Numbered from the stretch's first letter, positions 7,472-15,527 are shown. The stretch: DNA of 28,909 nt from an uncultured Bacilli bacterium (GCA_948760655.1 CAQBKK010000006.1:1-28909), one strand, 5' to 3'. Notes: generated from the sequence alone by a model not told the origin. Numbers and translations are program-made.

Positions 7472-8428
7472 CTACTCATCATTTTTATCTTCATTTGCCA
7501 ACTCATACAATTCTTTTTCATCTCTAATTATTTTGATTAATTCTTCTTTTGTTGGCAAATATGTTAAATATTTGGAAGCATAAACATTTTTAACATCATC
7601 ACCTAAAGTCATTTCTACCACCGCATCATCTTTATCTGCACACAATAATATTCCTATTGGTTCATTTTCCCCATCTATCATTTGTGTTTTCTTATAATAA
7701 TTTACATACATCTGCATTTGTCCAATATCCTGATGAGTTAATTTGCCAATCTTTAAATCAATTATGACAAAACACTTTGCTAACCTATTATAGAATATCA
7801 AATCAGGATAATAATATTCTGCTCCTATTTTAATCCTCTGCTGACTAGCAACATAGGAAAAACCTCGTCCAAGTTCAAGTAGAAATTCTGTTAAATGTGA
7901 TAATAATGCACTCTCTAAGTCTGTTTCTAAATAATTTTTATTCTCTTTTAATCCTGCAAATTCAAATATATAAGGAGATTTTAATAATTCCTCTGGATCT
8001 TTTTCAATTAACTTGCTTTTAGAGTCCTCAATAATTTTATTTTTATCTGGAGATATTAAATATCTATCATATAACTTTGTATTTATTTGTCTACGCAGCT
8101 CTCTACATCCCCAATTAGATTTAATTGATTCATTCTCATAAAAATCTCTTTCTTCTTTTCTGTCAATTTTAATTAGTTCTTGAAAATGAGCCCAAGACAA
8201 TTCGGTCGACACTGTCGACCATATTGGATACATTTCATAAAATCTTCGCATTCTTCTAATGCTAACAGCTGAAAAACCACTTCCAAATTCATTAGTTAAC
8301 TTAGAAGATAAAACATCAATTACTTTTTTTCCATAACTTGCTTTTGTGCTATTTTCAGATAGTTCATAAGTTATTTTACCAACATACCAATATACTTCTG
8401 TCATTGTAGTATCAATATGCTTAAACAT
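7472..8428 (-). CDS. DUF1016/YhcG-family PDDEXK nuclease-domain protein
   Basis: A 318-residue protein. The N-terminal half (MTEVYWYVGKITYE, then ASYGKKVIDVLSSKL, FGSGFSAVSIRRMRRFY and LSWAHFQELI) is the DUF1016 N-terminal domain. The C-terminal half carries the PD-(D/E)xK core: YYYPDLIFYNR, then CFVIIDLKIGKL, with the D-x-K arrangement intact. Such proteins often occur in variable genome regions, near restriction or mobile elements, with a presumed nuclease role. Homologous sequence (INSIIAREKMFKHID) continues in frame upstream of the ATG but no start codon precedes it before a stop, so the N-terminus may be clipped by roughly 20-30 residues. The ribosome binding site (AGAG) is weak and the -10 box lies only 14 nt upstream of the ATG. 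Confidence 0.85.
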   Translation of the reverse strand: MFKHIDTTMTEVYWYVGKITYELSENSTKASYGKKVIDVLSSKLTNEFGSGFSAVSIRRMRRFYEMYPIWSTVSTELSWAHFQELIKIDRKEERDFYENESIKSNWGCRELRRQINTKLYDRYLISPDKNKIIEDSKSKLIEKDPEELLKSPYIFEFAGLKENKNYLETDLESALLSHLTEFLLELGRGFSYVASQQRIKIGAEYYYPDLIFYNRLAKCFVIIDLKIGKLTHQDIGQMQMYVNYYKKTQMIDGENEPIGILLCADKDDAVVEMTLGDDVKNVYASKYLTYLPTKEELIKIIRDEKELYELANEDKNDE

Positions 8429-8441
8429 TTTTTCTCTAGCA

Positions 8442-8471
8442 ATTATACTGTTTATAGGAAGGTTTCTACAA
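8442..8471 (-). promoter_or_regulatory. Promoter of the DUF1016 gene
   Basis: TTGTAG (8471-8466) and a perfect TATAAT (8447-8442) are 18 nt apart on the minus strand. The predicted start near 8435 leaves a leader of only about 7 nt, so translation may be nearly leaderless. Confidence 0.5.
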
Positions 8472-8595
8472 TAAAATTCACTAAATTGACTATGTTTTTA
8501 TGGTTTTCAATTTTTTTTGCTCTTTTTAATAAAAATATGTAAAATCTAAAAGCGTGTAATTTCTTTATTTATGGGGGTGTCTTGTGAGTTTCAAT

Positions 8596-8628
8596 TAATC
8601 GTAATCAACCGGTTGATTGTGTCGATTA
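8596..8628. repeat. Nested palindrome in the intergenic region
   Basis: AATCAACCGGTTGATT (8603-8618) is a perfect 16-bp palindrome, flanked by an outer inverted pair TAATCG (8596-8601) and CGATTA (8623-8628). It is the only obvious structure in the 310-bp gap 8429-8738 apart from the DUF1016 promoter and the terminator of the next operon. It has no T-tail, so it is not a terminator. An operator or a mobile-element remnant are the likely readings. Confidence 0.6.
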
Positions 8629-8723
8629 TTGTTGTCCATTTCCTTAGTATTAGTATAAAGTAAAAATTTTTTTTATACATTCTTTTTCTACTCAATTTCA
8701 CTTCTTATTTACATAGAATTAAA

Positions 8724-8752
8724 AGATAAAAAGAAAGCCTATCTGACTTTCT
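8724..8752 (-). terminator. Terminator of the cell-surface operon
   Basis: AGAAAG and CTTTCT (8752-8747 with 8737-8732, minus-strand order) flank a 9-nt loop that contains the TAG stop of the glycosyltransferase gene, followed by TTTTATC. The hairpin therefore overlaps the end of the coding region. Confidence 0.6.
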
Positions 8753-9791
8753 CTTTAAATACCCATTCTCTTTGAATTATAAAATTAGCTATAAATATAA
8801 GAATATCTACGCCTATTTTTAAAGTTGTTGAATTTAGGTTCGTTACTTTAAATATTTCTGATACTAGGAATGCAGAGATAAACATTTGCACAATAACTAA
8901 CGTGAAGTATTTTATTACAGAAGATTTCCCTTTGTTTTTGAATACGACTCTTGCATTAATTGTGAAGTTATAAGCAGAGGAGAATATTCTTGCAATGATG
9001 GTTGCTATTACGATGGTTGTGATAATGCCTATACTTATATTGGGTAAGATGTGCATTAATAGTGTAAATAATAAAATATCTACAAAAAAGGAACTTATGG
9101 ATGCTAGGATATATTTTAAAAATAGTTTATAGATTAAAACTGAATCTCTTAAAGGGTTAAAATGGCTTAGTTCGTTATTGTTTATATAAACAGTTGCAAT
9201 GGGAACTTCGGCAATTTCGATAGCATTTTCTTTGCATTCAATAAGCATATTGGTTTCGTATTCGTATCGTTCTCCAGAAGTTGTTAAAAATAGTTTCATG
9301 CTTTCTTTCCCAAATGCACGTAATCCTGATTGGGTATCTGTGATTTTAATTCCTACAAAAGCTGCAAATATATTTCTTGTTATTTTGTTTCCATATCTAC
9401 TTTTGAATGGCACATTTTTTTCATCAAAGTTACGTGTTCCAATGACTAATTTTTTTGGATCTTCTTTTAGTTTTTCAATGCAATTCTTAATATCTTCTAC
9501 TGTATGTTGTCCATCACAATCGGCGGTGATGGTTCCTAGTAGAGGGGGATACGTGTTTAGGCAGTAGTTGAATGCTGTTTTGATGGCTCTTCCTTTTCCC
9601 ATGTTGACAGAATGTCTTAGTACTTGTATTCCCATACTCTCAAATTTATTAAAAATACTTTGGTATTCTTCTCCACTTCCATCATCTACAATGACGATAT
9701 TTTGGAAATTATTTTTTAGTTCTTTCATAAAGTCACTCATTATTTTTTCATGTGGTTTGTAAGCAGGAATTATGACTACAATATCATTCAT
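8739..9791 (-). CDS. GT2 glycosyltransferase fused to a GtrA membrane domain
   Basis: A 350-residue two-domain protein. Residues 1-215 are a dolichyl-phosphate-mannose-synthase-like GT-A domain: IPAYKP, VDDGSG, the nucleotide-sugar and metal motif ADCDGQ (91-95), and DTQSGLRAF. Residues 224-346 are a GtrA-type domain with four predicted helices and the typical YNFTINARVVFK and REWVFKE signatures. Such fusions move a sugar from a nucleotide donor to a polyprenyl phosphate and flip it for use outside the membrane. It is the last gene of a four-gene operon and overlaps the preceding gene by 8 nt. A role in decorating a surface glycopolymer is inferred from the context. Confidence 0.9.
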   Translation of the reverse strand: MNDIVVIIPAYKPHEKIMSDFMKELKNNFQNIVIVDDGSGEEYQSIFNKFESMGIQVLRHSVNMGKGRAIKTAFNYCLNTYPPLLGTITADCDGQHTVEDIKNCIEKLKEDPKKLVIGTRNFDEKNVPFKSRYGNKITRNIFAAFVGIKITDTQSGLRAFGKESMKLFLTTSGERYEYETNMLIECKENAIEIAEVPIATVYINNNELSHFNPLRDSVLIYKLFLKYILASISSFFVDILLFTLLMHILPNISIGIITTIVIATIIARIFSSAYNFTINARVVFKNKGKSSVIKYFTLVIVQMFISAFLVSEIFKVTNLNSTTLKIGVDILIFIANFIIQREWVFKEKVR

Positions 9792-10959
9792 TTTTATTTT
9801 CTCCTTCTGTTAAGGCTTCCATATTTACTAGTTTCCATTCGTTATTTATACGAGCAAAGTACATTCTATCATGCATGGTGTCTTCTAGTTTTTTGTTTCC
9901 TTTTATAATCATGTGTTTTATTACATACACTTCACAAGAGAAAGCATTTTCATTGTAAATTTCAAAGTTTTCTATTCGTTCATCCGTGAATGTTGGATTA
10001 TCAAGTGTATGCGAACTTGTGAAAGTAATATCGATTCCTGTTGCCCAGCTGTACGCGTATTTCGACAAGTTTGAGCCTTCGATTACATACTTTTTGATTG
10101 TTCCATAACCATATTTGTCTCCTGTTAAATCTTTGGATAGAAATAAACTCCAATCCTTTGCGATATTCATAATATCTGGTATATTTTCTATTTTAGTCTT
10201 TGCTGTTTCTTCATCTTCTACTTTTTGGAATTCGATTTCTTTGGTAATTTTATTTCCAACTTGCTTGTATTCTACTTCATTTCCTTGTTCATCGGTAATA
10301 TTTATTTTGGGGATACTCCATAAGCCTTTTATTTCATAAGTGATATTTGTTGGAATTTCTACGTACTTTGCTACTTCTTCTAAATTTTCGTTTTTTATTT
10401 CTTCTGTTTTGTCTTCATCTGTTAGCTCCATTCCGTTTACTGTTACTTTATAAGTACTTGGTAATTCTAACGTGTAATTGTATAGGCCATTTTCCATACT
10501 ACTTTTTATGCTTTTTACTTCCCACTCAGAAAAGGTAAGTAATCCTAGACGATGGATTTTTTTAGTTCCATCTAGTTCTATTTGCAAAATTGGATTTTCT
10601 TTGTAATACACTTTATATACAGGATTATCCTCTGTACTATCACTCGTTGGTTGATAAGTGATAGATTCCTCTTCTTTTAGTATTTCTTCTAAAATGCTTT
10701 CGATATTGACATTTTCTTTTTCAAATTTACTTTTGTTCACTGCTATTCCATTTTCGATAGGAGTTGCTAGTGTTTTTTTGGTACTTTCTTTTTGTAATTT
10801 TTTTATTGTGTTTTGTAAGTAATTTTCGATTTGGTTCTTTTCATATTTTACAAGACTACTTCCCACATAGATTAAAAAACTAACCATGAGTATTCCTAAG
10901 ATACTTGCATAAATCATTAAAAATTTTTGAAATTTTGTTTTTGCTTTTTTCTCATTCAT
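9784..10959 (-). CDS. Membrane-anchored extracellular protein of unknown function
   Basis: A 391-residue protein with a short Lys-rich cytoplasmic N-terminus, one membrane helix (about 12-33) and a large extracellular part. The first 100 outside residues are a charged helical linker. Then come beta-rich stretches (YNYTLELPSTYKVTVNGMEL looks like an Ig-like or PEGA-type fold), and the end (about 260-385) contains an NTF2-like pattern (DRMYFARINNEWKLVNMEAL at 362-381). I do not recognise a named family and these fold guesses are mine. It lies 16 nt after the phosphodiester glycosidase gene and overlaps the GT2-GtrA gene, so it is firmly part of the operon. A scaffold or acceptor role in cell-surface polymer assembly fits the context. 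Confidence 0.7.
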   Translation of the reverse strand: MNEKKAKTKFQKFLMIYASILGILMVSFLIYVGSSLVKYEKNQIENYLQNTIKKLQKESTKKTLATPIENGIAVNKSKFEKENVNIESILEEILKEEESITYQPTSDSTEDNPVYKVYYKENPILQIELDGTKKIHRLGLLTFSEWEVKSIKSSMENGLYNYTLELPSTYKVTVNGMELTDEDKTEEIKNENLEEVAKYVEIPTNITYEIKGLWSIPKINITDEQGNEVEYKQVGNKITKEIEFQKVEDEETAKTKIENIPDIMNIAKDWSLFLSKDLTGDKYGYGTIKKYVIEGSNLSKYAYSWATGIDITFTSSHTLDNPTFTDERIENFEIYNENAFSCEVYVIKHMIIKGNKKLEDTMHDRMYFARINNEWKLVNMEALTEGENKNE

Positions 10960-10975
10960 TTGGCATAACTCCTAT

Positions 10976-12022
10976 TTATCTATTTTCTACAATAAATCCT
11001 GTTGGCAATTTCCAAGAGGAATTGGCATAATAGAAGGTAACACTAGACATTTCGTATTTATCCTTATAGTACATACTTGAGGAACTTCCCCCATCTAGGT
11101 TTGCTGCGTTTACCGCACCATATCGTTTCATGATTTTGATTAGGTCACTTGCTGTTGCTCCTAGGTGTCCATTTGCTCCTCTTCCATCTGTTACAAGAAG
11201 TAAAACGGTTCCATCGGCACGTTGTCCAATGGCTGTTCTAGGGTTTGCGCCGCTTCCTTTTCCACCCGTTGCTCTTTCTTCTCCATTAATGATTAGTTTT
11301 ACAAAATGGTTATTTGCATCGCTACTTTCTTCTTGAAAAGCTACAGCATCTCTAATTTTTTCCTCTTGTACTAATTTTTCTACTTCACTCGCACTTTTTC
11401 CTTCTAGGCTAAGAATTCGTAAAACATTGTCTTCATCAAATCCAATCAAGTGTAATCCAGCATAACCTCTTGGTTCGTTAAATTGTATTTTAGAGTCTTT
11501 TACAACAATGCCTAAGGGACGCCCTCCTTTGTTTCCTGTTGATTCATAAAGTCCGCCATTTACTCCTGCAATGGCATTGTTATTTTTTACTAGTTTTTCT
11601 AATTCTACACCATATTCTCCCCAAGGATAGGTGGTTGCTAGTTTCACTCTTGCTGGGTCGTTTATAATTAACATTTTGGCAAAGAAAGTGTTTCCTGAGA
11701 TTTCTTCGATGGTGATTCCATTTTTATCTATGGTATTGTTTTCTTCGTTTATATCAATTAGATTTGTATCGACTTCTGTATCCATATCAGCCATGGAATT
11801 TTTATCTACTAGTGCTTGTAATTCTTCTTTGGAAATGAAAAGACTCGCAAGAAATTTTAGTTGCCCTGTTTCTAACATAGTGGTTGCAAAGAGTTCTTTC
11901 GCATTTATAGAGATATTACTGCAAATTAATTTTATGGTTAGGATAAGAGTTAAAAGTAGAAATCCCAAAGTAATTCCTAAAACGATAAAACCTTTTCCTA
12001 TATAAGATAAGCTTTTTTTCAT
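10976..12022 (-). CDS. Phosphodiester glycosidase (NAGPA/DUF2233) family protein
   Basis: A 348-residue protein anchored by an N-terminal membrane helix (about 11-33). The extracellular NAGPA-like domain starts around residue 120 (INDPARVKLATTYPWG) and has the family landmarks AGVNGGLY, GRPLGIVV, NPRTAIGQ, LLLVTDGRG and NAANLDGGSSSSM. Members remove or process phosphodiester-linked sugars, and several occur in exopolysaccharide or wall glycopolymer clusters. It follows the PAP2 gene by 24 nt and precedes the unknown surface protein gene by 16 nt. The substrate is not known, and a surface glycopolymer is inferred. Confidence 0.88.
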   Translation of the reverse strand: MKKSLSYIGKGFIVLGITLGFLLLTLILTIKLICSNISINAKELFATTMLETGQLKFLASLFISKEELQALVDKNSMADMDTEVDTNLIDINEENNTIDKNGITIEEISGNTFFAKMLIINDPARVKLATTYPWGEYGVELEKLVKNNNAIAGVNGGLYESTGNKGGRPLGIVVKDSKIQFNEPRGYAGLHLIGFDEDNVLRILSLEGKSASEVEKLVQEEKIRDAVAFQEESSDANNHFVKLIINGEERATGGKGSGANPRTAIGQRADGTVLLLVTDGRGANGHLGATASDLIKIMKRYGAVNAANLDGGSSSSMYYKDKYEMSSVTFYYANSSWKLPTGFIVENR

Positions 12023-12046
12023 ACTACAACATACTTCCTTTATTCG

Positions 12047-12571
12047 TTACTTTCCAGTAACTTTTTTATTTTCTATTTTATTGGCTATTTTATAAACGGC
12101 TAGGGAAATACAAGTTCCTAGTATTGCTCCTCCCAAAATATCTGTTGGGAAATGCACGAATAAATACATTCTTGAGAATGCAATTCCTAAGGCAATAAGG
12201 ATTGCTCCTATTCCCCATTTTTTGTTATGTATAAACACCATGATCGCTGCTTCAAAAGAGGCAAGCGTGTGTCCTGATGGAAAAGAGTAGTCGCTTGGAT
12301 TTGGAATTAATAGGGGAATACTTGTATCTATCCAACAAGGTCTTTGTCTAGCCACCAAGTGTTTTAGTATTCCATTTCCAAGTATCACACCACAAAGTAA
12401 GGATATTCCCATTAGAATACCACATCTTCTTGTTTTTTTAAAGAATAGTAAAAGCACTGCGACAACAATCCAAAGAATACCAGCATCTCCTAAATTCGTC
12501 AAGAAAATCATTATTTTATCTAAAACAGGATTGTGTAATTTATCTATAAAATAAAGAATGTCAAAATCCAT
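12047..12571 (-). CDS. PAP2-family phosphatase (undecaprenyl-diphosphatase-like)
   Basis: A 174-residue integral membrane phosphatase with about five helices. All three PAP2 signatures are present: K70-x6-RP (KHLVARQRP), PSGH (98-101), and SR-x5-H-x3-D (S133 to D144). The length and the TDILGG ending of motif three resemble BcrC/YbjG-type undecaprenyl pyrophosphate phosphatases, which recycle the lipid carrier on the outer face of the membrane. It is the first gene of the surface operon, with a GGAGGTAC ribosome binding site. Recycling lipid carrier fits with a downstream polyprenyl-phosphate glycosyltransferase. Confidence 0.9.
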   Translation of the reverse strand: MDFDILYFIDKLHNPVLDKIMIFLTNLGDAGILWIVVAVLLLFFKKTRRCGILMGISLLCGVILGNGILKHLVARQRPCWIDTSIPLLIPNPSDYSFPSGHTLASFEAAIMVFIHNKKWGIGAILIALGIAFSRMYLFVHFPTDILGGAILGTCISLAVYKIANKIENKKVTGK

Positions 12572-12602
12572 TTTGTACCTCCATTTTGCGTTATTTTTCT
12601 TT

Positions 12603-12631
12603 ATTATATATCTTTTCTAAATCTACTACAA
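12603..12631 (-). promoter_or_regulatory. Promoter of the PAP2 surface operon
   Basis: TTGTAG (12631-12626) and a perfect TATAAT (12608-12603) lie exactly 17 nt apart on the minus strand, about 32 nt before the ATG at 12571. Confidence 0.75.
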
Positions 12632-12678
12632 TCTTATTTAAAACTATTCGTAAATATTAGTTGAAAAAGATTATTAAA

Positions 12679-12707
12679 TTTACACATATCCTTATACATG
12701 CTATAAT
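12679..12707 (+). promoter_or_regulatory. Promoter of the CapA-family gene
   Basis: TTTACA (12679-12684) and a perfect TATAAT (12702-12707) are 17 nt apart. The expected start is near 12714, and an AGAGGTG ribosome binding site precedes the ATG by 9 nt. Confidence 0.8.
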
Positions 12708-12750
12708 TTTTTTAGAAAGACAAATCATAGTAGTAGAGGTGTAGTAGTTT

Positions 12751-13947
12751 ATGAAAAAGAATGATAAAATTTGGATTATTGGTATTTATTTGGTTGCGTT
12801 TTTATTGTTAATTGGAACTTCTCTTTATTTTTTTGAAAAGAAGAAAAATAGTGATACCATTCCAAATACAAACAATGTAGAGGAAAATCATGACCCAGAG
12901 ATAGAAGAACCAAAACGCGAGGAGTACAATGTACGACTTGGTATGATTGGGGATGCTCTTTATCACACTGGATGTTATAAAGATGGGTTACAAAGCGATG
13001 GAAGTTATAATTTTGATAAACAGTTAGCTGATATTACTCCTATTGTTAAGAGTTATGATTTGGCTTATTACAATCAAGAGACTATTTTAGGTGGTGTAGA
13101 GTTTGAACTTTCTTCTTATCCTAATTTTAATTCCCCACAGGAAGTTGGAGATGCTTTTGTTAAAGCGGGATTTAATTTGGTAAGTCTTGCGAATAACCAT
13201 ACGATGGATAAGGGAGCGAAAGCCATTTTAAGTTCTGTTTCTTATTGGAGAGGACAAACGAGTGTTATGACAGCGGGAAGTTATGATTCTTTTGAAGATA
13301 GAGCTCGTAGTCATATTGGAGAAAAAAATGGAATTACATACGCATTCTTAGCTTATACATACGGGACGAATGGAATTCCTGTTCCTAAGGGAAAAGAGTA
13401 TTTGGTGAATTTGTTTGATGAGGAACAAGTAAAATCTGATATAGAAGCGGTTAGAGATCAAGTGGATGTCGTTTTAGTTTCTATGCACTGGGGTGTTGAG
13501 TATACACATATTCCTACAAGTGAACAAAGACGCCAAGCACAATTTCTAGCAGACTTAGGAGTGGATGTCATTATTGGAAGTCATCCTCATGTGATTCAAC
13601 CCATCGAACATATAGGCAAGACGGTTGTTATTTATTCTTTAGGAAATTTCATTTCAGGACAAGACGATTTAATGAAACGAATTGGTATGATTGCATCTGT
13701 TGATATTCATAAAGTTGTTTTAGACGGCGTAACTACTATAAGTATTGATAATGTCAAAGGGGATCTTGTTTATACCGAAAGAACTGCTGGATTTAGGAAT
13801 TTTAGAATTATGCCTTTCTATAAATTAGATGCTAGTATATTACCTGACTATATCAATGTTAAGAAAAAATACGAGGCGATTATAAATAAAAATGATCCTA
13901 CTATTAATGTAGGAACACTCTCTGTTGCAGATGAAGTAGCAGCTTAA
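12751..13947 (+). CDS. CapA-family (PGA_cap) metallophosphatase-like surface protein
   Basis: A 398-residue protein with one N-terminal membrane helix (about 9-27), an acidic linker and a CapA domain (about 60-310). The domain motifs are MIGDALYHTG, VSLANNHTMDKG, VSMHWGVEY and DVIIGSHPHVIQP, then YSLGNFISGQ, which carry the metal-binding His and Asp residues of the calcineurin-like fold. CapA/PgsA proteins take part in capsular poly-gamma-glutamate synthesis, but no capBC genes are visible, and many single CapA homologues in Firmicutes have other surface roles. It is divergent from the PAP2 surface operon and its 3' end overlaps the convergent GIY-YIG gene by 4 bp. Confidence 0.9.
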   Translation: MKKNDKIWIIGIYLVAFLLLIGTSLYFFEKKKNSDTIPNTNNVEENHDPEIEEPKREEYNVRLGMIGDALYHTGCYKDGLQSDGSYNFDKQLADITPIVKSYDLAYYNQETILGGVEFELSSYPNFNSPQEVGDAFVKAGFNLVSLANNHTMDKGAKAILSSVSYWRGQTSVMTAGSYDSFEDRARSHIGEKNGITYAFLAYTYGTNGIPVPKGKEYLVNLFDEEQVKSDIEAVRDQVDVVLVSMHWGVEYTHIPTSEQRRQAQFLADLGVDVIIGSHPHVIQPIEHIGKTVVIYSLGNFISGQDDLMKRIGMIASVDIHKVVLDGVTTISIDNVKGDLVYTERTAGFRNFRIMPFYKLDASILPDYINVKKKYEAIINKNDPTINVGTLSVADEVAA

Positions 13948-14252
13948 GTCATTTCTTTATAACATTTACAATTTAATAATTCTTCGAAAAACAGACTCAG
14001 GCTGTTTTCTTTTTTTATTAATTCTTCTTTTTCTGGTTTGCTTAATTTTTTAATTCGATATTCTAATTTTGAAGCTAGAACACGATTTTTACAACTCCAT
14101 ACTTTTTCTATTTTGGTTGGGGTATGACGGAAAGTGTACTTGGCACATTTTTTGGTTTTATGAAAATGTTCTTCCATTCTTCTTTCTAAGTCATTGGTTA
14201 TTCCTGTGTATATTGAGTTGTCTTCACAACGAATCATGTAGATATAATACAT
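13944..14252 (-). CDS. GIY-YIG nuclease family protein (UPF0213-like)
   Basis: A 102-residue single-domain protein. The GIY-YIG strands are YYIYMIRC and IYTGIT, followed by NDLERRMEEH and a later YRIKKLSKPEKEELI helix, as in YhbQ/UPF0213 small nucleases. The catalytic Arg is in ERRMEEH and the metal-binding Glu is probably in the ASKLEYRIKK segment. It overlaps the CYTH gene by one nucleotide and is probably co-transcribed with it. The stop overlaps the end of the convergent CapA gene. The small proteins of this group are usually linked to DNA repair, without a settled function. Confidence 0.9.
   Translation of the reverse strand: MYYIYMIRCEDNSIYTGITNDLERRMEEHFHKTKKCAKYTFRHTPTKIEKVWSCKNRVLASKLEYRIKKLSKPEKEELIKKENSLSLFFEELLNCKCYKEMT
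13987..14017 (+). terminator. CapA-gene terminator inside the GIY-YIG coding region
   Basis: AAAACAG (13989-13995) and CTGTTTT (14003-14009) pair around a 7-nt loop and are followed by CTTTTTTTATT on the plus strand. It lies 40 nt past the CapA stop but within the last codons of the opposing gene, where it encodes part of the SLSLFFEELL stretch. Confidence 0.65.
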
Positions 14253-14725
14253 TATTTCTCTCCTAAATATTTTGCAAGCTCACTTGTAAATTCTTGTTTC
14301 GTCATTTTACTTAAGAATTTGTCAAAAGCTAGTGGAGAGTTCGTGATTTCTTCTCCCATCCATGGTTCTTTTTTAAAGTTTTCTAGTTCTTCTTTGCTAG
14401 CGAAACTGACTTCTACGCGGTTTAAACCTTCGTATTCTTCGTAGTATTTTTTTATAGAAATGCGATTGTCTTTTAAATAAAGATAGCTATCCCGAATTAT
14501 TTTTTGGTAGGCTCGTTTTTTTAGTTCGTTAAATTCTTCTATTGGAATTTCTTTTTTATTTATTACTACATTCTTTTCGTTTAAGATTTCTTTTTCTAAT
14601 TTTTCACCTTTTTTCTGGATTCGTAGTGTATCCTTGATATAGTATCTTTCGTATCGAATGGGATTACTTAATTCTAAGTTCCCTAAATTTCTTACAAGGT
14701 AACGTTTGGTTAGTCTTTCTGTCAT
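14252..14725 (-). CDS. CYTH-domain protein
   Basis: A 157-residue protein with the pattern of the CYTH triphosphate tunnel fold: alternating charged strands (RYERYYI, TLRIQKKGEKLEKEI), a helix EEFNELKKRAYQKI, then SIKKYYEEYEGLNRVEVSFA, and the ending EITNSPLAFDKFLSKMTKQEF that is typical of small Firmicutes CYTH proteins. The N-terminal E-x-E-x-K signature is degenerate (MTERLTKRYLV), so triphosphatase activity is uncertain. The ribosome binding site is GGTGAT three nt before the ATG, with a strong promoter behind it. It is the first gene of a two-gene operon with the GIY-YIG nuclease. Confidence 0.78.
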   Translation of the reverse strand: MTERLTKRYLVRNLGNLELSNPIRYERYYIKDTLRIQKKGEKLEKEILNEKNVVINKKEIPIEEFNELKKRAYQKIIRDSYLYLKDNRISIKKYYEEYEGLNRVEVSFASKEELENFKKEPWMGEEITNSPLAFDKFLSKMTKQEFTSELAKYLGEK

Positions 14726-14740
14726 TTTATCACCATTTTT

Positions 14741-14769
14741 ATTATACCTACTCCTATTTTTTATTTCAA
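14741..14769 (-). promoter_or_regulatory. Promoter of the CYTH/GIY-YIG operon
   Basis: TTGAAA (14769-14764) and a perfect TATAAT (14746-14741) are 17 nt apart on the minus strand. The start near 14734 gives a leader of only about 9 nt containing GGTGAT. The -35 hexamer coincides with that of the divergent HAD promoter. Confidence 0.75.
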
Positions 14770-14792
14770 ATCATTTTCTTTTATGTTAGAAT
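14764..14792 (+). promoter_or_regulatory. Promoter of the HAD gene
   Basis: TTTCAA (14764-14769) and TAGAAT (14787-14792) are 17 nt apart. The predicted start is at about 14799, almost on the first in-frame ATG. Confidence 0.5.
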
Positions 14793-14810
14793 AGTCGCAT
14801 GGTGATTTTT

Positions 14811-15527
14811 ATGGAAAAATATAAAGTACTTGCTTTTGATTTAGACGATACCTTAGTTGATGATGTACAAGCTATGAAATATGCTATATCCAAAGTTTAT
14901 GAATATTTACATATTGTTCCTCAGGAAGAGTTACTTTCTCAATATGTACAATTTGATGCCGATTTTTGGGAGGCTTATCAAGAAGGTAAGATAGTTGTTC
15001 CTGAAAAACTTCCCACCGATTGGACGACTTATTTACGTTCTATTCGTTTTGTTGAGTTTTTCAAGGATATTCCTATCCGTTTTCAGGAAGGTGTTGTGTT
15101 GAATACTATTTATTCTTCCAATTTAGGAGGTTGTATTGTACCTATCGAAGGAGTACGAGAAACTTTAGAGATTTTGCAAAATTATTATAAATTAGTTATT
15201 ATTACGAATGGAGTAAAAAAGTTAATTGCCAAAAAGCTAGAAACTGCAAAAATTGCATCTCTTTTTTCAGGAATTGTTTGTTCTGAAGATGTTGGCATAA
15301 ATAAACCGCACCCTTTATTTTATGAGCAATTGTTTAATATCTGTGATTGTGATAGGTCGGAAGTTTTAGCTATTGGAGACTCTCTTTCTAGTGACATACT
15401 AGGAGGTATGCAAAATGGAATGGATACTGCTTGGTTTAATCATCGAAATAAACCTTTGCTTTCTGGATATACTCCTACTTATGAATTCCACCACTTTCCA
15501 GAACTTACAAAAAAATTGGTTGTTTAA
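14811..15527 (+). CDS. HAD-superfamily hydrolase, YjjG-type nucleotidase
   Basis: A 238-residue phosphatase. Motif I is FDLDDTLVDD (nucleophile Asp in the first D of DLD), motif II is LVIITNG, motif III is the Lys in INKPHP, and motif IV is AIGDSLSSDI. A helical cap lies between motif I and II (about 20-110), as in the YjjG/YfnB branch of pyrimidine nucleotidases that remove phosphate from non-canonical nucleotides. I choose the ATG at 14811 because GGTGAT ends 4 nt before it. The ATG at 14799 would add only MVIF and would be leaderless. The gene stands alone, with its own promoter and terminator. Confidence 0.88.
   Translation: MEKYKVLAFDLDDTLVDDVQAMKYAISKVYEYLHIVPQEELLSQYVQFDADFWEAYQEGKIVVPEKLPTDWTTYLRSIRFVEFFKDIPIRFQEGVVLNTIYSSNLGGCIVPIEGVRETLEILQNYYKLVIITNGVKKLIAKKLETAKIASLFSGIVCSEDVGINKPHPLFYEQLFNICDCDRSEVLAIGDSLSSDILGGMQNGMDTAWFNHRNKPLLSGYTPTYEFHHFPELTKKLVV

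Noticed and set aside
12751..13947. A poly-gamma-glutamate capsule locus
   Set aside because: Only a CapA-family gene is present; no capB, capC or capE-like gene is seen in the window.
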